This document shows, in pieces, positions 16,713 to 25,534 of a stretch of 64,000 bases of DNA (position 1 is its first letter; each line of letters starts with the position of its first letter). Position numbers and translations under genes: made by a program. The notes below the pieces were generated by a model, which made no database searches, was not told the DNA's origin, and worked only from the letters and a program-made list of their open reading frames with translations. The stretch spans positions 124,001-188,000 of the forward strand of contig JACKAU010000009.1 of the NCBI GenBank assembly GCA_020634855.1, written 5' to 3'. This DNA is from Anaerolineales bacterium. Its GTDB lineage: Bacteria; Chloroflexota; Anaerolineae; 4572-78; J111.

Positions 16713-19285
16713 TTAGTTTAATCTTTGAACAGCATCAATTTCGACAGGATTAGTACCACCCGGATGGGTAAAACGAATGAAACGATAGGAAACACCGGAT
16801 GGTGCCCATAGCCCGATGTCGATGGCGACACTCGTTGGGCCAGTTGAGTTGGGTAGAGCCAAATCGCTTAAGGGATTTGTTCATCATCTACCTCACCATT
16901 AGCGTCATTGGCATACCCATCGACATTGGTACCCGAAACCCCACCTGGATTCCCATCCCAGTTGAACACGGTGTACCAGGTGCTGCCATCGACTGAGACG
17001 GCAATGGTCATGAAATCAAGTTGAATACCCACACCGGGCGGATTTTCTTTTTCATAAAGTACAAAATCGTAACCTTGACCATTGATAATGCCGCTATTTT
17101 GGCCAAAATCAAATGTGATAGAGCCGTTGCTGTTAGGCCCAATCTCGGCGATATTGCCGTCCGGTATGCCTTCAGCATTGTCGCAATTCGTGACCGGATC
17201 GATACAGACGACGTTGGTCGGAGTCAAGACAATGGTATATGGCCGGGCTGTAACCGTATTGCTATTTGGCGACAAATTGCCACCGCCATCCCTAGCTCTA
17301 ATGAAATAGCTATAAGTGGTACCGTTACTCAAACCCTCATCCAGATAGCCTGTTAAAGTTGTTGATGTAATTAGGGCACTATCTCGATAAATATCGTAGC
17401 CGATCACATCCGCTTCCGGGTTGGCGTTCCAGCCCAGGCTAACTTGACTGTCGCCAGGTGCGGCGGACAGGTTGATCGGCGCGGAGGGTGGGGTGTCGAT
17501 AATAATGACAGTCACGGTAGCTGTGCCGCAAGCCGGAGTTGGATTGTTGGTATCACAAGCCTGGTACACAAACGTGTCAGTTCCAGATACGCCTGGATTA
17601 GGTGTGTAGACAATTTGCCCACCGGAAATAGCTGTGGCCGATCCTAAGCTGGGAGGCGTAACAACGTTAACCGAATTTGGATCGACCGGGCCTTCGGGAT
17701 CGGTATCATTGGCGAGTACAGGAATAGTTATGGGTGTGTCTTGGGTGGTGGTAATAACATCAGCTCTAATATCCGGCGGATCATTGACCGGTAGAACGGT
17801 CACGGTGACGGTGGCGGTATCGGATAGGAAGCCGTCGCTAATGGTGTAGGTGAACGTATCGTCGCCGCTAAAATTGGCGTTAGGGGTATATCTAACCCCC
17901 GGCAGTTCGATACTGGCCGTACCATTAGGCGGGTCGCTGACACTGATGACGGTTAAAGACCCAATCGGGGTATCCGGGTCCGAATCATTATCTCGCACTC
18001 CAATAAATTGCGACCCACCTTCAACCATTGTGATCGTGTCATCAACGGCTACCGGCGGATCATTGACACTTCTCACGGTAACCGTAACCACGGCCGAATC
18101 GGTTGTGGTGCCGTCGCTTAAGGTGTAGGTGAACACGTCTAAACCGGCAAAATTGAGGGCAGGGGTATAAGCCACGGTATTATTGGGATTGATCGAGACC
18201 GTTCCTAAGTTGAGCGGCGTGGTGACAGACGTGACGTTTAAGGGGCTGCCATCGACGTTGATATCATTGGCCAAGACATTAACATTGGTCGTAGTGTCTT
18301 CGTCCAAAGCCGGGAAAGGATCGTCGATAGCTATCGGCGGGTCGTAAACCGGAGTCACCGTGATAGTGACGGTCCCACTACTGCAATTACCATCATTATC
18401 ACACACGCGGTAGACAAAGCTATCGTTACCGTTGTAATTGGCATTGGGAATGTAGGTGATCGCGCCGGTATTGGGATCAATCGAGACCGATCCGTTCGCC
18501 GGGCCGCTCGCTTGGCTTACCGTCCCAGGTACGATTGTACCGTCTGCATCAGAGTCGTTCGCCAGCACATTAATAGCAATTGACTCATCTTCACGGACTG
18601 TTGCCGTATCATTGACAACCGTCGGTGAGTCGCCATTGCCGCCATCATCGCCATCGTCCGGAGTTGATGTAGGTTTAGGGGAGGTAGTTGGCGGCGGCGA
18701 CGTTGGCGGTGATGACGTCGGCGGCGATGTCGGTAGCGGTGATGGGGGTGGTTGCGAAGTGGGGATGGGGGTGGGTAAGGGTGAAGTTGGCTGTGGCGAC
18801 GAAGTCACCCCGGCTGTGGGGAGCGAGGTCGGTTGGGAAGTGGGTAATGGGACAGCAGGCGTTGAGTTGTCAGAGGCTGTGGGCAAGACTGTTGGCGTAG
18901 GAGTGGGTGGCGGTGTAGGAAGGGCAATGGTTGGTTGAGGTTGTAGGGTAGGTTGGGGTAGAGCTGCTACAATAATTCCGCCGGCCAATTCCGCCTGCGG
19001 CGAGGCCAGCAGGTCGAGTTCATCTTTGAGCGCATCAGCCGCAATTTGGGGATTCAACGGCGCCAGAGAAATGCGTGGCCCTTGGCTGTAGTCGGCCCGT
19101 TGACTCGAACGCATGGTATCGGGAATATAGCCGCGTTCTACAAAAAAACGCAGTGCGCTTTCTGATGAACACAGAATGCAGATGAAACTCAGCGCCAGAA
19201 AAAGAAGGGCAAAAAGTGCTTTACGCCAGTTTTCGCTTTTATTCTCTTTTGCTCTATCCTCTTGTAAAGGCAGTTGTTCGATCAC
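16713..19285 (-). CDS. Cadherin-like/FN3 surface protein, frameshifted near its 3' end
   Basis: An exported protein. It has an N-terminal membrane segment (about 25-43, ALFALLFLALSFICILC), a Pro/Thr/Ser-rich spacer (about 110-215), then four to five Ig-like cadherin/Big_9 repeats of about 95 residues (NDTATVREDESIAINVLAND, YNGNDSFVYRVCDNDG and similar). A fibronectin type III domain (about 610-695) and a C-terminal beta-rich domain follow. The intact frame stops at 16868, but restoring one C in the run at 16872-16874 extends it by about 50 sensible residues (SDLALPNSTGPTSVAIDIGL...) to a stop at 16713. It lies 18 bases upstream of the DUF11/PKD gene, forming a two-gene surface operon. Confidence 0.8.
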
Positions 19286-19550
19286 AATTTGTTTCAGTAG
19301 ACAGTTTTAGGTCGCTTTAAAGCATTATAGCATACTTACAATATAGAGTCCCTATTATTTTGAGTAGGATACGTGTAAAACAGAAACTTAAACTAAATTA
19401 CTATGAGTCTCTAACTCTATTTAAATGCTGTGGTCAGTAAAATTTGAGGCGTCGGTGATAAATGAAATGTAAAGCGATCTTGTGGATAATAAATTAGTTT
19501 ATATGGGGAGGAATTTACAGCTGTAGGCCCGTGAAGAAAACGAGCCTACA
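19286..19550. other. Intergenic region with a hairpin at the kinase stop
   Basis: This AT-rich 265-bp gap holds a stem TGTAGGC (19522-19528)/GCCTACA (19544-19550) directly after the downstream kinase stop. There is no U-run, so termination is doubtful. The remaining sequence presumably carries the promoter of the surface operon, but I see no convincing boxes. Confidence 0.4.
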
Positions 19551-21857
19551 TTAGTTAGAGGCAATTTCCGATTTATCCATTTCTTCGGAATCGGGCTCGA
19601 TAACGGGCAATGCAAAACTAAAGGTGCTGCCTTGATTAACTTCACTTTTCATCCACATTTCCCCATCGTGAGCTTCAACGATGGCCTTGCTGGTATATAA
19701 ACCCAGGCCGGCGCCGCTAACTTCATAGGTGCTTTCGTCGTGAATCGCTCTAAAGAAGCGGGTGTATAAGAAGCGTTGATCCTCGGACGTAATGCCAACC
19801 CCTGTATCTCTAATATGAACTTGCGCTTTCCCATTTTTACGGGTGACCATTACCTCTACATCCCCGCCGGGCAGCGTATAATCATGGGCATTTTTAATAA
19901 GATTATGTAGAACACGAGCCAGGCGGTTGTGGTCGCCGGCTACCCACACCGGTTCGTTGGGGAGATGGGTTATTAACTTTAGATCACGTTCCTCCAACTT
20001 GATCGACCATTTCTGAATTTCTTCATCGATCAAGGCTAACAGATCTAACGGCTCCCGATCAACGCCTAATTCACCGGCATCTATTTGCGACAAGTCCAGC
20101 ATCGCCTGGATGAGGTTGTCCAGGTCGGTCAACTCTTTGTCCATCGTATTGACAATGGATAGTTGGCGTTCGCCGATCTGGCCCTCAGGCGGCTTCATTT
20201 CCATCATCATTTTCAGCAAACTGTTATACCCTTTGATAGCCGTTAAGGGCGTCTTCAGTTCATGCGAGATGCTGGTGATAAATCCATCTTTCAATCTTTC
20301 CGACTCAACCTCACGGGTGATGTCTCGAAGAACAACCACATGGCCCAACTGTTTACCTTCCGGCGTAACCACCTGTGCAGACGACGTACTCAGTACTTGC
20401 TGATCAACCTCAACGCGATCCGGTTCTTCAGACCTCAAACCGGTAAAGCTTTTCAATAGCAGCGATGCGTCAACATCACCCTCAAACTGCTTAATCGTCT
20501 TGTTACCGGCCTTAAGAGCGATACGAGCGTACTTGGCTGTCACGCGATCCAGAATTTTTTTGGCCGCTGGATTTTCTATAATACTTTCACCGTTAAGATC
20601 TTGAACGATAACCCCATCAGCAATACTATTCAAAATTGCGTTGAGTTTACTGGCTTCCTCTTCCCGCAGCTTCAATAGATGACGCAATTCGGCCGTCATC
20701 GCGTCAAATGTTCCGGCCAGCACCCCGACTTCGTCATCCCCCTTAACCCCGGTTTGTTGTTCAAGGTCACCGGCGGCTATTGAGCGCGCGGTTCGGGCCA
20801 ATTGCAAAATAGGCTGGCTGATGAGGCGTGAAATAGTATACCCTACCCCAAACACCAACAATCCGGCCACTGTAAATATGGCGATCAGCGCTAATCGACT
20901 TTGCCCGGCAGTTTCAGTAATGAAGTTGGTTGCCAGCGCTACGGCAAAAACGCCGTAAACCCGCCCTCGCAGAATAAACGGCGCGTAGGCCAATCGATAA
21001 TTTCTGCCGCGAATGGTTACATTGGCGTTACTGGAGGTTTGACTGTCGGAAACTTCTACTTCATCGAGTAAGGTGACATCCTCGCTGGTACTCACCACTT
21101 TCTGGTATCGTTCCGGGGTAAATACGCTGAAAACCTCTCGATTTTCCGCCTCAGTCAGCCCAAAGGTTGAAGCAATGACCTGGCCCGTGTCGTCGAATAA
21201 AACAAGCTGGGCCAAGGCCAGGTTTTGTAAGATTTGAACTTCTTTGTCCAGGTGAGTACCCACTAAAGCGGCCCCGATCACGCCGTCGGCATTTACTATC
21301 GGGCCAATGGTGTAAACAATCGCTTTTCCGGTTGCCGGGTCCGTAGCCAATTGAGCTTCTTTTGGCCCATCCGGATTGGTCATAACCTGCTGAATTGTCA
21401 GCCATTGGGTGTAATCCAGGCCGTAGTCAGGGGTTGTGACCACATAGCCATCCTGATCACGTTGAAAACGGATCAACTCACGGCTCTGCGTATCGACAAT
21501 GACAATACTATCGATACCTTTTGAGTTGGCAATAATGGGGAAAATTAACGACTCAAGTGTTTTTACATCTCTTTCAACAACAGCTTCGGGGACGCCAACG
21601 GTATTGACAACCGCCCGTTCAATTTCAAGGCGAAAACGTTCTCGGTTGACAACTTCATCGCTTACCACTCGTCCCGCTTCTAACAGTTGATTTTTGAGCC
21701 GATCTTCGAAGGAGTTTGCAACCAACCGGGTAACAATAAAAATCCCCATCGCTGCTAAAATAACAGTTAGCACGGCGTAAGGGATAATGATTTTTTTACT
21801 GATACTTGATGTAAAGTAGTGGACTACTGCCCGTAACCACCCAAACATGCGCTTCAC
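19551..21857 (-). CDS. Sensor histidine kinase with extracellular Cache-like domain and HAMP
   Basis: A 768-residue kinase. Membrane helix one (about 22-42) precedes an extracytoplasmic sensor of about 270 residues (motifs such as IDSIVIVDTQSRELIRFQRD and GPIVNADGVIGAALVG suggest a double Cache-like fold). Helix two (about 322-345) leads to a HAMP domain (ISQPILQLARTARSIAAGDLEQQ), a PAS-like domain (about 405-520), HisKA with an intact phospho-acceptor His (SISHELKTPLTAIKGY) and HATPase_c (LIKNAHDYTLPGG, DTGVGI, GAGLGLYTS). It senses an external small molecule or stress and should phosphorylate an unlinked regulator, since none is adjacent. It is divergent from mnmE. Confidence 0.93.
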   Translation of the reverse strand: MKRMFGWLRAVVHYFTSSISKKIIIPYAVLTVILAAMGIFIVTRLVANSFEDRLKNQLLEAGRVVSDEVVNRERFRLEIERAVVNTVGVPEAVVERDVKTLESLIFPIIANSKGIDSIVIVDTQSRELIRFQRDQDGYVVTTPDYGLDYTQWLTIQQVMTNPDGPKEAQLATDPATGKAIVYTIGPIVNADGVIGAALVGTHLDKEVQILQNLALAQLVLFDDTGQVIASTFGLTEAENREVFSVFTPERYQKVVSTSEDVTLLDEVEVSDSQTSSNANVTIRGRNYRLAYAPFILRGRVYGVFAVALATNFITETAGQSRLALIAIFTVAGLLVFGVGYTISRLISQPILQLARTARSIAAGDLEQQTGVKGDDEVGVLAGTFDAMTAELRHLLKLREEEASKLNAILNSIADGVIVQDLNGESIIENPAAKKILDRVTAKYARIALKAGNKTIKQFEGDVDASLLLKSFTGLRSEEPDRVEVDQQVLSTSSAQVVTPEGKQLGHVVVLRDITREVESERLKDGFITSISHELKTPLTAIKGYNSLLKMMMEMKPPEGQIGERQLSIVNTMDKELTDLDNLIQAMLDLSQIDAGELGVDREPLDLLALIDEEIQKWSIKLEERDLKLITHLPNEPVWVAGDHNRLARVLHNLIKNAHDYTLPGGDVEVMVTRKNGKAQVHIRDTGVGITSEDQRFLYTRFFRAIHDESTYEVSGAGLGLYTSKAIVEAHDGEMWMKSEVNQGSTFSFALPVIEPDSEEMDKSEIASN

Positions 21858-21974
21858 AATCCAGACGGTGGGATATTCAACTGGTAAATAAACATCTAAA
21901 AAAATCAGTCGATTGGTGTAAACTTTCTATCTGATGAATTATCACCGAAAGTGATACGTAGCTTTTTAGCTCTA

Positions 21975-21983
21975 TGGTATAAT
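21975..21983 (+). promoter_or_regulatory. Extended -10 promoter of mnmE
   Basis: TGGTATAAT at 21975-21983 fits an extended -10 element. A good -35 is not evident. The position excludes the upstream in-frame GTG at 21951 as the start and supports the ATG at 22020. Confidence 0.55.
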
Positions 21984-22019
21984 ATCCACAACTTCTGTAA
22001 CACGAGAAAAAACGGACTT

Positions 22020-23390
22020 ATGTACAGTTTAGATGATACCATAGCTGCTATTGCCACGTCAATAGGCCAAAGCGGTGTAGGGATCGTAAAAATAAGCGGC
22101 CCCGAAGCCCCCGCTATTGCCTACAAACTATTTCGATCGGCTAAAGGCATCCGTAAGTTTCAACCTTATCGACTTCATTTCGGCCACATTATCGATCCTC
22201 ACCAAGATGTTGTTTTAGATGAAGCCCTGGTTGCTTATATGCCTCAGCCCCACAGCTATACCCGGCAAGATGTCATCGAGATTCAAGCCCACGGCAGCAT
22301 CGTCGCGCTGCGGCGTATCTTGCAGGTGGTCTTAAGCTTAGGCGCTCGATTGGCCGAACCGGGCGAACTTACCTTACGCGCCTTTCTCAATGGTCGGCTG
22401 GACCTGGCCCAGGCCGAGGCCGTCCTCGACATCATCGAGGCCAAAACCGAAGCAGCTCTCCGCGTTGCCGCCGATCAGCTTGACGGCAGTTTGTCCCGTC
22501 AGGTGGCTACCGCCCGCCGCCGACTGCTTGATACCTTGGCTTTTTTGGAAGCCAGCATCGATTTTGTGGAAGATGAGATTCCTCTCCAAGACGTGGTTGG
22601 TCCTTTACAAACCATTTGTGTTGAACTGGAAATGTTGTTAAAAACCGCCGATCAAGGCTTGATCTACCGTCAGGGTGTTAAGGCCGCCATTGTCGGCCAG
22701 CCGAACGTTGGCAAAAGTAGTTTGCTTAATGCCCTCCTACGCGGCGACCGGGCCATCGTCACCGACATTCCCGGCACCACTCGCGATACGTTGGAAGAAA
22801 CGGCCAACATCGGCGGCATCCCATTGGTGTTGGTAGACACGGCCGGTATTCGAGCGGAAACCATTGACGAAGTGGAACGAATTGGCATAGCACGCAGTCG
22901 AGCCGCATTAGAACGCGCCGACCTAGCTTTGATGGTGGTCGATGGCAGTCGAGAGTTGGATGATAAAGATTGGGCTATCGCCGAATTGGCTCAGAGTAAA
23001 CCCGCTATTGTAATCGTCAATAAAACGGATCTACCGGTAACTATTTCTCCCTCTTTTGATTTTTTATCCGGCGCTCCCCGGATTCACCTCTCTGCTTTAA
23101 CACAGCAGGGGATTGATCGCTTAGAAACAGAGATTGTGAACTTAGTTATGGCCGGTCGGGTCACTCTAGCTGATGAACCGATGGTCAGCAATCCGCGCCA
23201 CAAAGCGCTGTTACAGCAGGCTTTGGCCCATACTTTGGCCGCGATTGAGGGTCAGCAGGCCGGCCTCACCCCCGACCTGGTCTCAATTGATGTCCGTGAA
23301 GCGGTCGAGGCGCTAGGCCAGATCACCGGTGAAACCGTGACCGAAGATTTGCTCGATACGATTTTTAGCAAATTTTGTATTGGTAAGTAG
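22020..23390 (+). CDS. mnmE: tRNA U34 5-carboxymethylaminomethyl modification GTPase MnmE
   Basis: A 456-residue protein of normal family length. The N-terminal tetrahydrofolate-binding domain starts MYSLDDTIAAIATSIGQSGV. The G domain is inserted in a helical domain and shows GQPNVGKSSLLN (P loop), DIPGTTRDT, DTAGI and NKTDL. The C-terminus FCIGK carries the conserved catalytic Cys. With MnmG it modifies the wobble uridine of several tRNAs. mnmG is not in the window. The gene is convergent with ruvA, two bases apart. Confidence 0.98.
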   Translation: MYSLDDTIAAIATSIGQSGVGIVKISGPEAPAIAYKLFRSAKGIRKFQPYRLHFGHIIDPHQDVVLDEALVAYMPQPHSYTRQDVIEIQAHGSIVALRRILQVVLSLGARLAEPGELTLRAFLNGRLDLAQAEAVLDIIEAKTEAALRVAADQLDGSLSRQVATARRRLLDTLAFLEASIDFVEDEIPLQDVVGPLQTICVELEMLLKTADQGLIYRQGVKAAIVGQPNVGKSSLLNALLRGDRAIVTDIPGTTRDTLEETANIGGIPLVLVDTAGIRAETIDEVERIGIARSRAALERADLALMVVDGSRELDDKDWAIAELAQSKPAIVIVNKTDLPVTISPSFDFLSGAPRIHLSALTQQGIDRLETEIVNLVMAGRVTLADEPMVSNPRHKALLQQALAHTLAAIEGQQAGLTPDLVSIDVREAVEALGQITGETVTEDLLDTIFSKFCIGK

Positions 23391-23392
23391 CT

Positions 23393-23977
23393 CTACAGTT
23401 TTGCCAAACTACTCAACGCCAACCGCACCTTTTCTTCGGTGCTTTCTTCTTTGGCTTCCGGTGGCAGTTGTTGCAGCGCCGATTGGGCTTCGACCACGCT
23501 GTAACCCAATGTGGTTAGGGCGGCAATCACTTCGCCATCGGTATCGCTGAACGGCGTGGTTGTTTCGAACACATCTTCCAAGCCCACTTTATCCCTTAAT
23601 TGAAAGACAATCTGCTTTGCCTTTTTCGGCCCAATGCCGGGCACTCGCGCAAACAAAGCGGCCTCTTCTCTGGCCACCGCTTGCCGCAGTGTCTCTGCCG
23701 GCAGGTGCGATAAAATAGCCAGCGCTACTTTTGGCCCAATACCCTGTACTTTAAGCAGCAGCCGAAACAACTCCAACTCTTCCTTATTCGGAAAGCCAAA
23801 CAACGTTAGCTCTTGCTCGCGCACGTGGAGGTGAGTGACCAACTGCGTTCGGATGCCGACCCGCAGGTTGTCGAGCAAGGTCGTCGGAGCCAGCACAACA
23901 TAACCTACGCCGCCTACCTCTAGGAGGACGCTCTCTTCCGTTTTATCGATAACCTCGCCGTGCAGCGAACCAATCAT
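23393..23977 (-). CDS. ruvA: Holliday junction branch-migration protein RuvA
   Basis: A 194-residue protein from the ATG at 23977 (MIGSLHGEVIDK), which lies five bases past the ruvC stop. It has an N-terminal OB fold (about 1-62), a double helix-hairpin-helix domain (LLLKVQGIGPKVALAILS, ARVPGIGPKKAKQIV) and a C-terminal domain III that contacts RuvB (EVIAALTTLGYSVVEAQSAL). It binds four-way junctions as a tetramer and loads RuvB. ruvB is not adjacent, and the operon ends here against mnmE. Confidence 0.97.
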   Translation of the reverse strand: MIGSLHGEVIDKTEESVLLEVGGVGYVVLAPTTLLDNLRVGIRTQLVTHLHVREQELTLFGFPNKEELELFRLLLKVQGIGPKVALAILSHLPAETLRQAVAREEAALFARVPGIGPKKAKQIVFQLRDKVGLEDVFETTTPFSDTDGEVIAALTTLGYSVVEAQSALQQLPPEAKEESTEEKVRLALSSLAKL

Positions 23978-23982
23978 AAACG

Positions 23983-24468
23983 TTATTCCAACAGTCGTAA
24001 TCGAGCCGAGTGCAAGTGGCAAATAGCAATAGCTAAGGCATCGGCGGCATCATCGGGCCGGGGAATATCATCCAGCGCGAGTAACAGCTTCACCATTTGC
24101 TGCATTTGCTTTTTGTCAGCGCCGCCGTGGCCTGTAATTGCTTGTTTCACTTCCAGTGGTTTGTATTCGGTGATCGATAGATCGGCGTTAGCCAAGGCCA
24201 GCATAGCCACCCCGCGACCGTGACCCACGGCTAAAGCCGTCTTGGCGTTCTTGCTAAAAAACAACTCTTCGATGGCCGCGGTCGATGGCTGCCACTGCTC
24301 GATAATTGCGGTTAATTCATGGTAAATAATTTGCAGTCGCTCCGGTAGTGGAGTCCCGGCGGCAGTGGTGATAGTTCCTACCGCCACCATTTGCAGTTCA
24401 CTACCGCTGCCTTCCACAATGCCCCAACCGGTTATCGCGGTGCCGGGATCAATTCCAATAACCCGCAC
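23983..24468 (-). CDS. ruvC: Crossover junction endodeoxyribonuclease RuvC
   Basis: A 161-residue resolvase. Catalytic acids are visible: D in MRVIGIDPGTAITGWG, E in AAIEELFFSKN, and the acidic pair in PDDAADALAIAICH. The loop GHGRGVAML and KPLEVKQAITGHGGADKKQMQQMV are typical. It cleaves Holliday junctions symmetrically in the RuvABC complex. It starts two bases after the yebC stop and is the middle gene of yebC-ruvC-ruvA. Confidence 0.97.
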   Translation of the reverse strand: MRVIGIDPGTAITGWGIVEGSGSELQMVAVGTITTAAGTPLPERLQIIYHELTAIIEQWQPSTAAIEELFFSKNAKTALAVGHGRGVAMLALANADLSITEYKPLEVKQAITGHGGADKKQMQQMVKLLLALDDIPRPDDAADALAIAICHLHSARLRLLE

Positions 24469-24470
24469 GG

Positions 24471-25223
24471 CTACGCCGCTTCAAGTTCCGCGATCGCTTC
24501 ATCGCTGATGGCCAGACCGGAGTAAACGTTTTGGACGTCATCCAACTCTTCCAACGCCTCAATGATGCCCATCACCTGCATCGTTTCCTTGTGGTCCAAC
24601 TCGATCTCATTCTTAGGAATTTGCGACAACTGCGCCTCAGCAATCGTAAGTCCGGCGTCGCTTAAAGCGGTGCTAACGGCGTGTAAATCGGTGGCTGCGG
24701 TGTAAATTTCGAACGTGTCGTCGCTAATTTCGACATCTTCAGCCCCGGCATCAACGGCCAGCATGAAAATTTCGTCAGGGTCCTGATTGGTCCGGTCGAT
24801 GGTGATGTAGCCTTTAACATCAAACATCCAACTGACCGCTCCGGCTTCGGCCAGATTACCGCCATGCCGGTTCATAATTTTGCGGATGTCGGCCAGCGTC
24901 CGGTTGCGATTGTCGGTCAGACATTCAATTAGGATGGGAATACCGTGTGGCGCGTAGGCTTCGTAGGTCAACTCATCGACGTCGCCCCCGGCCAATTCGC
25001 CGGTCCCTTTCTTAATCGCCCGCTCGATGTTGTCTTTGGGCATGTTGGCCGCTTTGGCCTTATCGATGGCCATCCGTAGAGTCGGGTTGGAGTCAGGGTC
25101 GCCGCTGCCGTGGCGAGCCGCCAGCATGATATCCCGCGCTATCCGCGTAAAAATCTTGCCGCGCTTGGCGTCCTCGGCCCCTTTCTTGCGTTTAATTGTG
25201 CTCCATTTACTATGACCGGACAT
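24471..25223 (-). CDS. yebC: YebC/PmpR-family protein
   Basis: A 250-residue protein starting MSGHSKWSTIKRKKGAEDAKRGKIF, the family signature. An ATG two codons upstream (25229) is also possible. The middle shows ARHGSGDPDSNPTLRMAIDKAKAANMPKDNIERAIKKGTGE and EAYAPHGIPILIECLTDNRNR. YebC proteins are cytoplasmic. They were described as transcriptional regulators, and more recently some were linked to translation of proline stretches. The classical position ahead of ruvC supports the assignment. It is the first gene of the three-gene operon. Confidence 0.96.
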   Translation of the reverse strand: MSGHSKWSTIKRKKGAEDAKRGKIFTRIARDIMLAARHGSGDPDSNPTLRMAIDKAKAANMPKDNIERAIKKGTGELAGGDVDELTYEAYAPHGIPILIECLTDNRNRTLADIRKIMNRHGGNLAEAGAVSWMFDVKGYITIDRTNQDPDEIFMLAVDAGAEDVEISDDTFEIYTAATDLHAVSTALSDAGLTIAEAQLSQIPKNEIELDHKETMQVMGIIEALEELDDVQNVYSGLAISDEAIAELEAA

Positions 25224-25406
25224 AATCACACCTCTTTAACTATTGGGTAATTGGTTGCGGATGATTAGTTACGGGATCAACCGGCACCAATCATATCCAA
25301 ACTCAGTCGATCACCATGCGCTCGCATTGAACCTGACTATCCGGGCCAAAGCCCGAGTAGCGGTCCTCTTGTGAGCCAAATTGTGTTCTTCTGAAATTAG
25401 AGTGAT

Positions 25407-25435
25407 ATTATATCATTAAGCGTAAAATCTGACTA
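25407..25435 (-). promoter_or_regulatory. Candidate promoter of yebC-ruvC-ruvA
   Basis: Read on the minus strand, TGATATAAT gives an extended -10 (hexamer at 25412-25407), with TAGTCA 17 bases upstream. The leader would be about 175 bases. Otherwise the 25230-25534 gap shows no gene. Confidence 0.5.
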
Positions 25436-25534
25436 GAGAATAGTGTGAGGAAAAAATCTTGGACTTTAGAGAGGTCTGACCTTATGATCGGGTGCTTTGC
25501 ACCGCATCCCAGACGACTTCCGGATGTTTAGCGG

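Noticed and set aside
18456..18938. Glycine-rich open frame opposite the surface-protein gene
   Set aside because: It is the antisense image of the Pro/Thr-rich spacer of the real protein and has no independent support.
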